NCBI GenBank assembly: GCA_028285595.1 | Contig: JANQOW010000160.1 | Span: 1 to 64,000, forward strand | From: Hyphomicrobiales bacterium | Lineage (GTDB): Bacteria; Pseudomonadota; Alphaproteobacteria; Rhizobiales; CAJQND01 | Reading direction: 5' to 3' | Length of the DNA stretch: 64,000 nt | Part shown: positions 52,863 through 63,035 of the stretch, piece by piece | How the letters are laid out: the number at the start of each line of letters is the position of its first letter | How positions within the stretch are numbered: position 1 is the first letter of the stretch | The notes under the pieces: model-generated | What the model saw: the letters and a program-made list of their open reading frames with translations, nothing else | Database searches by the model: none | Told to the model about the DNA's origin: nothing | Program-made: the position numbers and the translations under genes

Positions 52863-54397
52863 ACCAGCGGGCTGAAGCCGGCTCACCGGAGCTGCAGGCC
52901 AATCTTGGCAAGGTGGAGGGCTACCTTGCCCGCTTTCGGCAAGACGGCATCGGCCACTTCATCAATGGCGCGCGGGTGGATGGCGCGAGCACGTTCGACG
53001 TGGCAAGCCCAATCGATAATGCCCCCTTCTGCCAAGCTGCAGAAGGCTCACCAGACGATATCGATCGCGCCGCCCAAGCTGCCGCTGAGGCCTTTGCCGG
53101 CTGGAAGGCGACCCCCGGAGCCAAGCGCCGGGAGATCCTCCACGCCATCGCCGATGCGGTGGTGGCCAATGCCGAAGAGATCGCTCTGTTGGAGAGTTTC
53201 GACACGGGCCAGCCGCTGCGGTTCATGCAGAAGGCGGCCCTGCGCGGTGCTGAAAACTTCCGCTTCTTTGCCGACAAGGCGCCGGAAGCAGCCAACGGCC
53301 TTTCCACCCCCTCTGACAGCCAGATCAACTTCACCGTCCGCCAACCCATCGGCCCTGTGGGGGTGATCACCCCCTGGAACACACCCTTCATGCTGTCCAC
53401 CTGGAAGATCGCACCGGCGCTCGCGGCCGGCTGCACGGTGGTGCACAAACCGGCCGAGTGGAGCCCGGTCACCGCCACGCGCCTGGTGGAGATCATGCAC
53501 GATGCGGGCCTTCCGGCGGGCGTGTGCAACACGGTGCATGGCCTCGGCGAGGTGGCGGGCAAGGCCCTTACCGAACATCCGTTGATCAAGGCCATCGCCT
53601 TTGTGGGCGAAAGCGCCACCGGTTCGGCGATCATGCGCCAGGGCTCTGAAACCTTGAAGCGGGTGCATTTTGAGCTGGGGGGCAAGAACCCGGTGGTTGT
53701 GTTCGCCGACGCGGATCTGGAGCGCGCCCTGGATGCGGCCGTCTTCATGATCTACTCGCTCAACGGTGAGCGCTGCACCTCCTCAAGCCGCGTGTTGATC
53801 GAGCGCTCCATCTATGACCAATTCTCCAGCAAGCTCGCCGAGCGGGCCGCCAAGGTACGCCTCGGCCATCCGCTGGACCCGGCCACGGAGCTCGGCCCCT
53901 TGATCCATCCGCGCCACTTGGAAAAGGTGACCTCGTATTTCGAGGTGGCCAAGGGCGATGGCGCCAGCATCCGCACCGGCGGCAAGAGGCCGGACCCTGC
54001 CCCCTCCCCCGGCAATTATGTGGAGGCCACTTTGTTTGCCGACGCCGATCAGTCCATGCGCATTGCCAATGAGGAAATCTTCGGCCCCGTTCTCACCGCC
54101 ATTGCCTTTGACGATGAAGCAGAGGCGCTCAGCATCGCCAATGCCGTGCCCTATGGCCTCGCCGGGTATGTGTGGACAAATGACAGTGCCCGGGCCCTGC
54201 GCATGGCACAGGCCATCGATGCCGGGATGATCTGGGTGAACTCAGAGAATGTGCGCCACTTGCCCACCCCCTTCGGAGGCATGAAGGCGTCGGGCATCGG
54301 GCGCGACGGGGGCGATTACAGCTTCGACTTTTACATGGAAACCAAGAACATTGCCCTGGCCACCGGCGCCCACAAGGTGCCCAAGCTTGGCGCCTGA
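52859..54397 (+). CDS. hpaE: 5-carboxymethyl-2-hydroxymuconate semialdehyde dehydrogenase
   Basis: The 512-residue protein of the aldehyde dehydrogenase superfamily starts at the ATG within the hpaF stop. Catalytic Glu in HFELGGKNPVVVFA and catalytic Cys in NGERCTSSSRV are intact. The cofactor region is TPWNTPFMLSTWKIAPALAAGCTVVHKPAEWSP. HpaE oxidises the semialdehyde from ring cleavage of homoprotocatechuate to the diacid. Length is normal. The hpaD gene follows 12 bases downstream, so the operon order is hpaF-hpaE-hpaD. Confidence 0.93.
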   Translation: MNQRAEAGSPELQANLGKVEGYLARFRQDGIGHFINGARVDGASTFDVASPIDNAPFCQAAEGSPDDIDRAAQAAAEAFAGWKATPGAKRREILHAIADAVVANAEEIALLESFDTGQPLRFMQKAALRGAENFRFFADKAPEAANGLSTPSDSQINFTVRQPIGPVGVITPWNTPFMLSTWKIAPALAAGCTVVHKPAEWSPVTATRLVEIMHDAGLPAGVCNTVHGLGEVAGKALTEHPLIKAIAFVGESATGSAIMRQGSETLKRVHFELGGKNPVVVFADADLERALDAAVFMIYSLNGERCTSSSRVLIERSIYDQFSSKLAERAAKVRLGHPLDPATELGPLIHPRHLEKVTSYFEVAKGDGASIRTGGKRPDPAPSPGNYVEATLFADADQSMRIANEEIFGPVLTAIAFDDEAEALSIANAVPYGLAGYVWTNDSARALRMAQAIDAGMIWVNSENVRHLPTPFGGMKASGIGRDGGDYSFDFYMETKNIALATGAHKVPKLGA

Positions 54398-54409
54398 GGC
54401 TCATCGAAC

Positions 54410-55393
54410 ATGCCGCTTCCTGAACCCAACTTTACGCCTCCCTTCAACATTGTCCGCTGCAGCCACGCGGTGCTGGGGGTGAGCGATCTTGCCCGCTCGC
54501 GCGCCTTCTATGAGGGCGCCATTGGCCTGCGCACCCAGGATGAAGATGCCGGCGCCCTCTGGATGCGCGGGGTGGAGGAACGGAACCATCATTCTCTCGT
54601 TTTAAAACAAGTAGATACCCCCCAAGCCTTGAGACTTGGATTCAAGGTGGCGAGCGAGGAAGATCTGGAGAAAGCCCGCAGCTATTTCGCCCGAGAGGGC
54701 CTGCCCTGCCGGTGGAGCGAAGAAGCCTATCAGGGGCGCACCTTGCATGTGTCGGACCCTGAAGGCATCGCGCTGGAGTTCTGCAACAGCTTCGATCAGG
54801 CGCCCAGGCTCCTGCAGAAATATGAGCACTACCGCGGCTGCCATCCCCAGCGGCTGGATCATTTCAATTGCTTCTCGCCCAATGTGCAGGGCTCGATCGA
54901 TTTCTACAACTCGCTTGGCTTTCGGGTCACCGAGTACACCGAAACCGATGGTGATGATGCCGCGATCTGGGCAGCCTGGATGCACCGCAAGGGCAATGTG
55001 CACGACATGGCGTTTACCAACGGTCGTGGGCCCCGCCTGCACCATCTGGCCTACTGGGTGCCCACGGCGCTCAACATCATTCACCTGTGTGATGTGTTGT
55101 CCACCTCAGGCTGGTTGGAGAACATGGAACGCGGCCCCGGTCGCCACGGCATCTCCAATGCATTCTTCCTTTACGTGCGCGACCCGGACGGGCACCGCAC
55201 GGAACTCTATACGTCCGACTACCAGACCATGGATCCCGATCATGAGGCGATCCGCTGGTCGCTCACCGACACCCAGCGCCAGACGCTCTGGGGCATGCCG
55301 GCGCCGAAGTCCTGGTTTGAGGAGGGTTCAGAGTTTCCCCAGCAAAAGGTGCGCGAGCCGAAGCTTAAGGCACAGCCAATTGTGGCGCACTAG
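54410..55393 (+). CDS. hpaD: 3,4-dihydroxyphenylacetate 2,3-dioxygenase (extradiol, VOC type)
   Basis: A 327-residue extradiol dioxygenase with two VOC modules; the C-terminal one holds the iron site. The ligands map to His151 (RLDHFNCF), His211 or 212 (LHHLAYW) and Glu265 (HRTELYT), as in Brevibacterium-type homoprotocatechuate dioxygenase. Other blocks are GHRTELYTSDYQTMDPDHEAIRW. It opens the ring of homoprotocatechuate next to the hydroxyls. It is followed on the opposite strand by the membrane hydrolase gene, four bases overlapping. Confidence 0.93.
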   Translation: MPLPEPNFTPPFNIVRCSHAVLGVSDLARSRAFYEGAIGLRTQDEDAGALWMRGVEERNHHSLVLKQVDTPQALRLGFKVASEEDLEKARSYFAREGLPCRWSEEAYQGRTLHVSDPEGIALEFCNSFDQAPRLLQKYEHYRGCHPQRLDHFNCFSPNVQGSIDFYNSLGFRVTEYTETDGDDAAIWAAWMHRKGNVHDMAFTNGRGPRLHHLAYWVPTALNIIHLCDVLSTSGWLENMERGPGRHGISNAFFLYVRDPDGHRTELYTSDYQTMDPDHEAIRWSLTDTQRQTLWGMPAPKSWFEEGSEFPQQKVREPKLKAQPIVAH

Positions 55394-57387
55394 TTTACCA
55401 AGGGGCGCAGGCGCGTGATGACATTAGCATCGGTCCAATAGCCCGTGTGGCCAGCGGCCGGCACCGCATAGTTGACCGGCCATTTCCCCTTCAGGTCCGA
55501 CGGGCCGATATGGGTTCCGATGAAGTCGTCAATGCGGAATATGTTGATCCACTTGGAAATCATCTCGCCTTCTTTGACGCTCTGCGGCCCGCCAAACTCA
55601 TCGGGCAGATAGTAATTGTACACATGGGTGAAGGGTGATCCCATGGTCACCAGCGTGGCCTTCTGCATAATGGGCGCAAGGCGCTCTCGGGCCTCTTTCG
55701 GGATCAGCTGCGTGTTTGGGTTTTGCAGTTCCTTGGCAAACTCCGTGGCAATGATCGTGCCTTGGGAGTGCGACACCACGATCAGTTCTTCAAATGTGTC
55801 CTCCCACAGCGCGCTCAGCACTCTTTGCATGCGGGCATGGATGCGGTTGCGCAGGCGAAAGTCCGTGAACTCATAATCCGTCGGGGCGCTGAACCCGTGC
55901 ATTGCCTCAGCATCGGTTTTTTGATCGCCCACAAAGACCGGCTCCACCTTGAAATAGGTGACAAGATCCTTGCCCACACCAAGCGCCTGGGCGATGCCTT
56001 CACGCTGGGAGTAGGCCAGCGCGCCGATCGTGCCGGCCACCGCGATGGCATACTGCAGCAGGACGCCGTTCCAGTCCTCAAAGCTGTCCCCCAAGGGCCC
56101 CCAGCCCAACAGCCAGACAACAAGCTGCAACAGGGCGAAGCAGGCCGCCACGGACAGCAGCAGCCCTGCCACGACCAGTCCGGCGGCCAGTGGGCCCGAC
56201 AGCAAGAGACGCGGCACGGGATGGCGGGAGAACACATCGTTGATGTCTGAGGGATTGTCGCTGAAATGCCTGCTCCATATCTTGTGCTTCGCCAAGGTCA
56301 CACAGGTGCACAGGAATATGATGAGCACCCCGGTGAGCGCGAACACCAGCAGCTGAACGCCGTTGTTCACCAAATCCTCACTGAGCAGATCTTCAAAAAA
56401 GTCGGTGCGTTCAACACTGACCCAGATCGTCGAAACCACGAGCATCCAAAGCCAGGTCATCGCGCAAATCAAGATCAGCGGCAGAGCGGGGATGCGGACC
56501 CGTTTACCGTCCCCGCGATCGGCGCGCGTCCGCGTCCAACAGGTCGCGACCAGGCAGCACATGGTTGCGAGCGAGGCGACGATCCAGGCGAGCTTCAGGC
56601 ACAAAAGCAGCACCACGCCGTAACTGGCGATGAGCCCTTGCGCGGTCGCATCGGGACCGAGCAACGCCTGCGCTGTGTAGAGCTTCAGCGCACGCAGCTC
56701 AAAGCCAAAATACTGCGCCGCCGCCAAGAGGCCAAGCACAGCCCCGAAGACCCCGACCCAGGAGACGAATATGCGGAAGTAGTAGACTGTGTGATTGCGT
56801 TGAGACCAGCCATAGGCGAGCAGCGCCACGCCTGCCAAAACCAGCGTCGCGTGCACCACCTCGGGCTTTTGCGCGATGTCTCCGAAAATCTTGGACGCCG
56901 CAAACAAAAGCAGCAGGCCGACCGCCAATGCCACATTCACCGCCGCCACCGGGCCATGCATCATGTAGGGCACGAAGTTGGCGATCTTTCCGGCAAAGCT
57001 GCCGGCTCCGAAATATTGCTTCGCGGCGGCCCGCACAATGTGACCCAGGCCGAGAATGGTTTTGATGAGGCCGTAGAATATGCTGATGGCGCCTTGGTCG
57101 GCCTCCGAAAGATCGGCCCAATAGACTTCCGCAAACGTCGTGTGGGGATTGGTCCGGTCATTGAGGCTTGCATAACGGCGCATGTGGCAGGGAAAGGTGG
57201 AAAGCCGCCGCGGGTCGGCATGCTTTTCTTCCTGGAGCTGGCGCACATCGGAGTCCACGTGGATGGTGTTCTGATCGCCCCACAAGCCTCCCGCCAGATC
57301 GTCCAGGGTCTTGCCCGCGCCCTGCTCGCCCAACCCGTGAACCACGAGCATCAAGCGCTTCTTTGTCGGCGTTTGAGCGTTAGCCAT
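55390..57387 (-). CDS. alpha/beta-hydrolase split by a large membrane insert
   Basis: The 665-residue protein begins RLMLVVHGLGEQGAGKTLDDL, an oxyanion His-Gly block (His17-Gly18) normally found at the start of an alpha/beta hydrolase. About residues 130-440 then contain roughly eight hydrophobic helices, including PVAAVNVALAVGLLLLFAASKIFG and LILICAMTWLWMLVVSTIWV. After this comes EELIVVSHSQGTIIATEFAKEL with nucleophile Ser541 (SHSQG) and near the end a candidate His (GHTGYW, His647) and Asp in RIDDFIG. So the catalytic halves sit at both ends of the chain. Possibly a lipase-like enzyme working at the cytoplasmic membrane face; no function assigned. Confidence 0.75.
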   Translation of the reverse strand: MANAQTPTKKRLMLVVHGLGEQGAGKTLDDLAGGLWGDQNTIHVDSDVRQLQEEKHADPRRLSTFPCHMRRYASLNDRTNPHTTFAEVYWADLSEADQGAISIFYGLIKTILGLGHIVRAAAKQYFGAGSFAGKIANFVPYMMHGPVAAVNVALAVGLLLLFAASKIFGDIAQKPEVVHATLVLAGVALLAYGWSQRNHTVYYFRIFVSWVGVFGAVLGLLAAAQYFGFELRALKLYTAQALLGPDATAQGLIASYGVVLLLCLKLAWIVASLATMCCLVATCWTRTRADRGDGKRVRIPALPLILICAMTWLWMLVVSTIWVSVERTDFFEDLLSEDLVNNGVQLLVFALTGVLIIFLCTCVTLAKHKIWSRHFSDNPSDINDVFSRHPVPRLLLSGPLAAGLVVAGLLLSVAACFALLQLVVWLLGWGPLGDSFEDWNGVLLQYAIAVAGTIGALAYSQREGIAQALGVGKDLVTYFKVEPVFVGDQKTDAEAMHGFSAPTDYEFTDFRLRNRIHARMQRVLSALWEDTFEELIVVSHSQGTIIATEFAKELQNPNTQLIPKEARERLAPIMQKATLVTMGSPFTHVYNYYLPDEFGGPQSVKEGEMISKWINIFRIDDFIGTHIGPSDLKGKWPVNYAVPAAGHTGYWTDANVITRLRPLVN

Positions 57388-57480
57388 TTAGCGATCCCCG
57401 CGCCAGAAGGTGGCAGGACACGAGTGTCCATCCGCCATTATATCAAAATTCGCGACCTTTATGAACGCGCTGATTGTTGA

Positions 57481-58710
<1,230 letters not shown>

Positions 58711-58747
58711 CCCCAGAAAAACCTGTTTGCGATGGCGCTCGTGTCGC

Positions 58748-58792
58748 TTGAAAACAGTGTTGCGTTCGATTATATTATAATATGCTAATATA
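58748..58792 (+). promoter_or_regulatory. promoter and AT-rich operator for the rhodanese gene
   Basis: TTGAAA (58748-58753), 17 bases and TATATT (58771-58776) form a promoter about 55 bases before the ATG. TATATTA (58771-58777) and TAATATA (58786-58792) form a perfect inverted repeat with an 8-base gap and overlap the -10. An AT-rich palindrome before a rhodanese gene is reminiscent of ArsR-family BigR/SqrR sites that sense sulfide or persulfide. Confidence 0.6.
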
Positions 58793-58829
58793 CGAATTGA
58801 AATGAACACCGGATCCAAGGAGCACTCTC

Positions 58830-59399
58830 ATGAACCCGCAGAGCTTGACCCACGTGGACGCGAAGACCCTAAAGCATTGGCTTGACGACGGCCGGGCTGT
58901 GCTGATTGACGTGCGCGAGGCGGACGAGCATGCGCGCGAGCATATTCCAGGCGCGCGGCTGGTTCCCTTGTCCGGCTTCAACACATCCGACTTCGCTCAA
59001 GACACCGGCAAGATTGGCGTGTTCCATTGCCAGAGCGGAATGCGCACGGAGGAAGCGGCAGCCCGCATCCTCAAAAGCGGGTTTGCAGAGATCTATCACC
59101 TTCAAGGCGGTCTTACCGGATGGAAAGCGGCCGGGCTTCCGGTGAACGTGAACCGCAGCGCGCCCATTTCGATCATGCGTCAAGTACAGATCACGGCCGG
59201 GCTTATGGTGCTTCTTGGTGTGGTGTTGGCGGTGCTGGTGTCCCCCTGGTTCGTGGGGCTAAGCGCGTTTGTCGGGGCGGGCCTCACTTTTGCGGGCGTG
59301 ACCGGCACCTGCGCGCTGGCCTCGGTGCTTAAGCTCATGCCGTGGAACAAGCCGACCGGCACCTCCTCCCCCGGCGCCCCGGTGCTGGGCGAGATCTGA
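58830..59399 (+). CDS. rhodanese with C-terminal DUF2892 membrane domain
   Basis: The ATG at 58830 follows AAGGAG. The 189-residue protein has a rhodanese domain (about 1-110) with VLIDVREADEHAREHIPGA and the catalytic Cys67 in FHCQSGMRTEEAA, followed by LQGGLTGWKAAGLPV. The C-terminal part (about 120-175) has two hydrophobic helices and the DUF2892 pattern (ITAGLMVLLGVVLAVLVSPWFVGLSAFVGAGLTFAGVTGTCALASVLKLMPWN). It transfers persulfide sulfur at the membrane and is probably sulfide-induced. Confidence 0.9.
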   Translation: MNPQSLTHVDAKTLKHWLDDGRAVLIDVREADEHAREHIPGARLVPLSGFNTSDFAQDTGKIGVFHCQSGMRTEEAAARILKSGFAEIYHLQGGLTGWKAAGLPVNVNRSAPISIMRQVQITAGLMVLLGVVLAVLVSPWFVGLSAFVGAGLTFAGVTGTCALASVLKLMPWNKPTGTSSPGAPVLGEI

Positions 59400-59406
59400 G
59401 CACAGC

Positions 59407-60849
59407 TCAGAAGATCTGGAAGTACTCGCGCTGTTCCCAGTCGGTGACCTGGGAGAGGAAGCGCGCGCACTCGGCCTGTTTGATGGTGACCAGGTAGTCC
59501 ACAAACTCATCGCCCAAGCTGGCGCGGTAAAAGCTGCTGTTCTTCAGGGCGGCCACCGCATCCATCAGGGACGCCGGCAGCTTGTCCGCCTCCACGCTGT
59601 AGGGCTCATCTGACGGCGGTCCGGGATCTGTGTTCTGGGTGACACCATCCATGCCGGAGAGAATTTGCGAGGCCAGGTAGAGATAGGGATTGGCTGCCGG
59701 CTCGCCTGCGCGGTTCTCAATGTGACAGGCCGCCTCGCCGGGCTGGCCGCAGACCCTGATCATACTGCCCCTGTTGTCGCGCCCCCAAGAGACCCGGTCC
59801 GGCGCAAGCGTGTGCGGTTGATAGCGCTTGTAGCCATTCACCGTTGGGGTCGTGAACACGGACGAGGCTGCCGCATGGGTCAAGAGCCCGCCGGTGAAAT
59901 GGCGCCCCATGTCCGATAACATCGCTCCGTCCGCGCTCTGAAACAGATTGTTGCCGGTCTTTGCGTCCAAGATGGACTGATGCAAGTGCCAGCCGGAAGA
60001 GAACACGTTCTCGAGCGCCGGCCGGCACATGAAGGTGGCCAGCAGACCTTCCCTGCGGCAGATCTGTTTCACCGCCGAGCGGAACAGCATCATGGTGTCT
60101 GCGGTGGCAATTCCCTCTTGCGGGCCGAAGGTGAACTCCAACTGGCTCGGCCCGAACTCCACTTCCATCGAGTGCAGCGGCAAGCCCAAACTGACCAGGT
60201 TTGCGCGCAGAAGCTCACATATCGGTTCAAGTTCATCGTAGCGCGTTTCGGTAAGGTACTGGTAGCCCTGGGCCATCAGCTCCACCTCAGGAGGCGCGCC
60301 GGGGTGAGTGGCATCCGCCGGCTCCAGCTTTTCATCCAGTATGTTGAAAACATGGAACTCCACCTCAAGCCCGCTGAGGAAGCTGAGGCCCTGCCCTGCA
60401 AGCGTGCCGAGCGCATTTTGGCATATCCGGCGTGTGGAATAAGGTACCGGGCTGCCGTCCGGATAGTAGATATCACACAGCATCCAACAGGTCCCGGGCG
60501 CCCACGGCAGCTCGCAAAACGTGGCGGGATCGGGCAGCATGATGAAGTCCGCCGCGCCGGTGAGCTTGTCATCGTCCAAACCGCCGCCGGACATCCAGAC
60601 CGGAAACACGGTGCGATGGGAGGTATCCTTCAGCAACAATGTGGTGGTGAGGGCGCAGCCCTCGCCCAGCTTGTCGGCCGCCGCTTCAGCAATCAGGGTC
60701 TTACCGCGCAACACGCCGTGCTGATCGGCAAACGCCAGACGCAAGCTGGTGAACCCTTCGCCCTTGATGCGCTTGGCCACATCGGCCGCCTGTCGGCGCT
60801 GGTCGTCCGTCCACAACTCATGACGTTCTGCAAAACTGCCCGTACTCAT
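59407..60849 (-). CDS. glutamine-synthetase-like ligase, second copy
   Basis: A 480-residue GS-family protein. Active-site blocks are GLEVEFHVFN, SQLEFTFGPQ, SSGWHLHQSI, NRGSMIRVCG and IENRAGEPAANPYLYLASQI; the terminal residues are YFQIF. It is more like the GS family used to glutamylate amines or polyamines than classical GlnA. It lies downstream of a Rieske oxygenase gene (32-base gap), the same pairing as at 44093/45990. Only moderate similarity to the first GS-like gene by eye, so independent recruitment is possible. Confidence 0.87.
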   Translation of the reverse strand: MSTGSFAERHELWTDDQRRQAADVAKRIKGEGFTSLRLAFADQHGVLRGKTLIAEAAADKLGEGCALTTTLLLKDTSHRTVFPVWMSGGGLDDDKLTGAADFIMLPDPATFCELPWAPGTCWMLCDIYYPDGSPVPYSTRRICQNALGTLAGQGLSFLSGLEVEFHVFNILDEKLEPADATHPGAPPEVELMAQGYQYLTETRYDELEPICELLRANLVSLGLPLHSMEVEFGPSQLEFTFGPQEGIATADTMMLFRSAVKQICRREGLLATFMCRPALENVFSSGWHLHQSILDAKTGNNLFQSADGAMLSDMGRHFTGGLLTHAAASSVFTTPTVNGYKRYQPHTLAPDRVSWGRDNRGSMIRVCGQPGEAACHIENRAGEPAANPYLYLASQILSGMDGVTQNTDPGPPSDEPYSVEADKLPASLMDAVAALKNSSFYRASLGDEFVDYLVTIKQAECARFLSQVTDWEQREYFQIF

Positions 60850-60880
60850 CTTAAGCCCTCACGCCCGAACCCGAAAGCAC

Positions 60881-62197
60881 CTACCAGGGGTCCGGCGCCC
60901 AGCCGGAGGCTTCACGGCGTTCCTTGTCGCGCGTCTTCCACACATCCTGCCAGTCATCCAAACCGGCAATTGTGTCCAGTGCGGCCGGTCCGCGGATCGC
61001 CGCGCCGTCACCGTTGCGCAGCACCATCGGCAGATCACCGCCCGTGCCGGCCGCCTCGATCGCCCGGCGCAACATGCGGCGATAGGCGATGATGCCCACG
61101 TCTGATTTACCCAGATGTTCGTTGGTGCGGTCGAAGATCGGGCCCGGGCTTTCCACGGCCCATTGGTCGTGCACGTTGATATCCAGCCCCATCCCCAGAT
61201 AGGTCTCGCGTTCCTGCTCGCCAGCATCAAAGCCGTAATCGTTGGCCTTGTTCAGCCGCGGCTTATAGTCGGGCAACTCGTACAGCTCCAGACGTTGAGC
61301 GCGCATCAACGGCTTGTCCACAGGGTCGGTGAAGCTGGTGAAGACCGCGTACCAATAACAGGTCTCATCGTTCACCGGCACATGCCATTGGGTAATGGTC
61401 ATTTCCGGCGACATGGGAATAACGATCCCATGAGGAAAGATCTGATTGGTGACCCGCACGTGCATCCCCTGATTGTCCAGGTTGCGCAGGGCCGTCAGGC
61501 GGAGGCCGAACGGGGTTTCCTCCACCTTGATGTCCGGCCGTGGAAACTCCCGCAAGATTTTGGTCATGGGCATGTCGGACGCAATGGACTTGCCACGGAA
61601 CTGTTTGCCGTAACTGTCTTCGGGGTCTTCGTCCTGCAGAAAGCGATGCAGGAACGAGGCGTGCGCCGGGTCGATGCCCACCTCCAGAGCCTGCAACCAA
61701 TTGCACTCAATAAAGCCTTTGAACGCAAACACATGGGTGTCCGGAGCCACAAAGCAGTCCAGATCGGGAAAGGCCGGCGGCTCCCCCTCCCCCATATACG
61801 CCCACAGAATCCCGGCCCGTTCGATCACCGGATAGGCCGTGTGGCGAATGTTTTCGTGCATGCGGCTCCCCTCGGGCTCCGCCGGCTGTTCCAGGCACTT
61901 GCCGTCCCGGTCAAACAACCACCCATGAAAAGGGCAGCGCAGTCCGCCATCTTCCAGGCGCCCGTAGCACAAATCGGCACCCCGGTGCGGACAGTGCTTG
62001 CCGATTAGACCATAGCTGCCATCTGTGTTTTTGAACGCGACCAAGTCTTCGCCGAGCAAGGTGACGGGCCGCACCGGGCGAGGCCCCTCCAGTTCGTCTA
62101 TCAGAGCCGCCGGCTGCCAGTAGTGGCGCATCATATGCCCCGCGCCCGTGCCCGGCCCGGTGCGTGTGATCAGCTCGTTGATTTCTGCACTCAGCAT
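60881..62197 (-). CDS. Rieske oxygenase, phthalate-dioxygenase type, third in the window
   Basis: A 438-residue oxygenase. Rieske ligands are in HCPHRGADLCYG and RCPFHGWLFDRDG. The iron site is CNWLQALEVGIDPAHASFLHRF with the standard Asp and His. It is closely similar in layout to the gene at 47802 (both have CNWLQ...DP.H.SFLH). Together with the GS-like gene downstream it forms an amine- or aromatic-oxygenation pair. No ferredoxin reductase gene is adjacent; a flavodoxin lies next upstream. Confidence 0.9.
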   Translation of the reverse strand: MLSAEINELITRTGPGTGAGHMMRHYWQPAALIDELEGPRPVRPVTLLGEDLVAFKNTDGSYGLIGKHCPHRGADLCYGRLEDGGLRCPFHGWLFDRDGKCLEQPAEPEGSRMHENIRHTAYPVIERAGILWAYMGEGEPPAFPDLDCFVAPDTHVFAFKGFIECNWLQALEVGIDPAHASFLHRFLQDEDPEDSYGKQFRGKSIASDMPMTKILREFPRPDIKVEETPFGLRLTALRNLDNQGMHVRVTNQIFPHGIVIPMSPEMTITQWHVPVNDETCYWYAVFTSFTDPVDKPLMRAQRLELYELPDYKPRLNKANDYGFDAGEQERETYLGMGLDINVHDQWAVESPGPIFDRTNEHLGKSDVGIIAYRRMLRRAIEAAGTGGDLPMVLRNGDGAAIRGPAALDTIAGLDDWQDVWKTRDKERREASGWAPDPW

Positions 62198-62292
62198 ACC
62201 TTACCTCTTGTTTCCCGGCGCGATGTTAGGCCGGGAGCGATTTGCTCACAAGAGACTAAGGCGAGCGGTGGCTTGCCAAACGGCCACCTTTT

Positions 62293-62775
62293 TCACGCGC
62301 CAATGATCGAAAGGCGCTTCACGAACGGGGCCACCAGATCCTTCAGATCGGGACCTGACATCTCGTCTGTCTTGATGGCCAAAGTGGCATCGAACGGACG
62401 CCCCAGTGCCTCAGACATAAGGCCAAATGTCTTTTCCGCAGGCGATTGCCCACCAAGGGTCAAGAAGCCGCCGACCGTTGCAGGCATGGCCGGGCTCTTC
62501 GCCAGGTAGGCCCTGAGCGGTGTTGCGGGATAGCTGGTCCAGACCGGTGTGCCCAGCAGCAGCAGATCATACTGAGCGGGGTTGAACTGCGGGACGTCAA
62601 TCACCGGCAGATTGCCCTTCAGGCTATCGTAGCCCGCCCGCAGGTAGCTCCAGGCGGCGGGGCCATACCGTTTGCATTTTATTTCGCAGATGTCGGCATC
62701 CAGGGCTTCGCTAATCACACCGGCCAGGCGGCCCGTTGTGCCAGTGCGCGAATAAAAAACAACCAAGCTCTTCAT
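62293..62775 (-). CDS. flavodoxin-family protein
   Basis: A 160-residue FMN protein. The phosphate loop is FYSRTGTTGRLAGVI, with WSYLRAGYDSLKGN and LLLGTPVWTSYPATPLRAYL as further FMN-binding loops. It has the fold of long-chain flavodoxins and flavodoxin-like quinone reductases. The start follows GGAG. It might donate electrons to the neighbouring Rieske oxygenase, which lacks a partner reductase, but that is only inferred from position. Confidence 0.87.
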   Translation of the reverse strand: MKSLVVFYSRTGTTGRLAGVISEALDADICEIKCKRYGPAAWSYLRAGYDSLKGNLPVIDVPQFNPAQYDLLLLGTPVWTSYPATPLRAYLAKSPAMPATVGGFLTLGGQSPAEKTFGLMSEALGRPFDATLAIKTDEMSGPDLKDLVAPFVKRLSIIGA

Positions 62776-63035
62776 GCTGTGTGCTCCTGGATCACGAGAT
62801 CACCGGCCGGTAGCCGCGGCCGGTATGTCGTTCTCCGTACTGGCCCGGCCCGCTGCGCGCATTTAAATCAGAGAGGACGGGCGCATGCCTTGCGCGAAAT
62901 CAATCTGGGATCTTCAGTTTTCAGACTTTGAGAGAGCGCCGCCCAGGACCCAGCAGGCACTATTGTTCTGTTGAACTCTAGGGGGGCCTTATGAGAGTGT
63001 TTGCCTCACTGCGACGGCTGAACGACGGATCTTAA

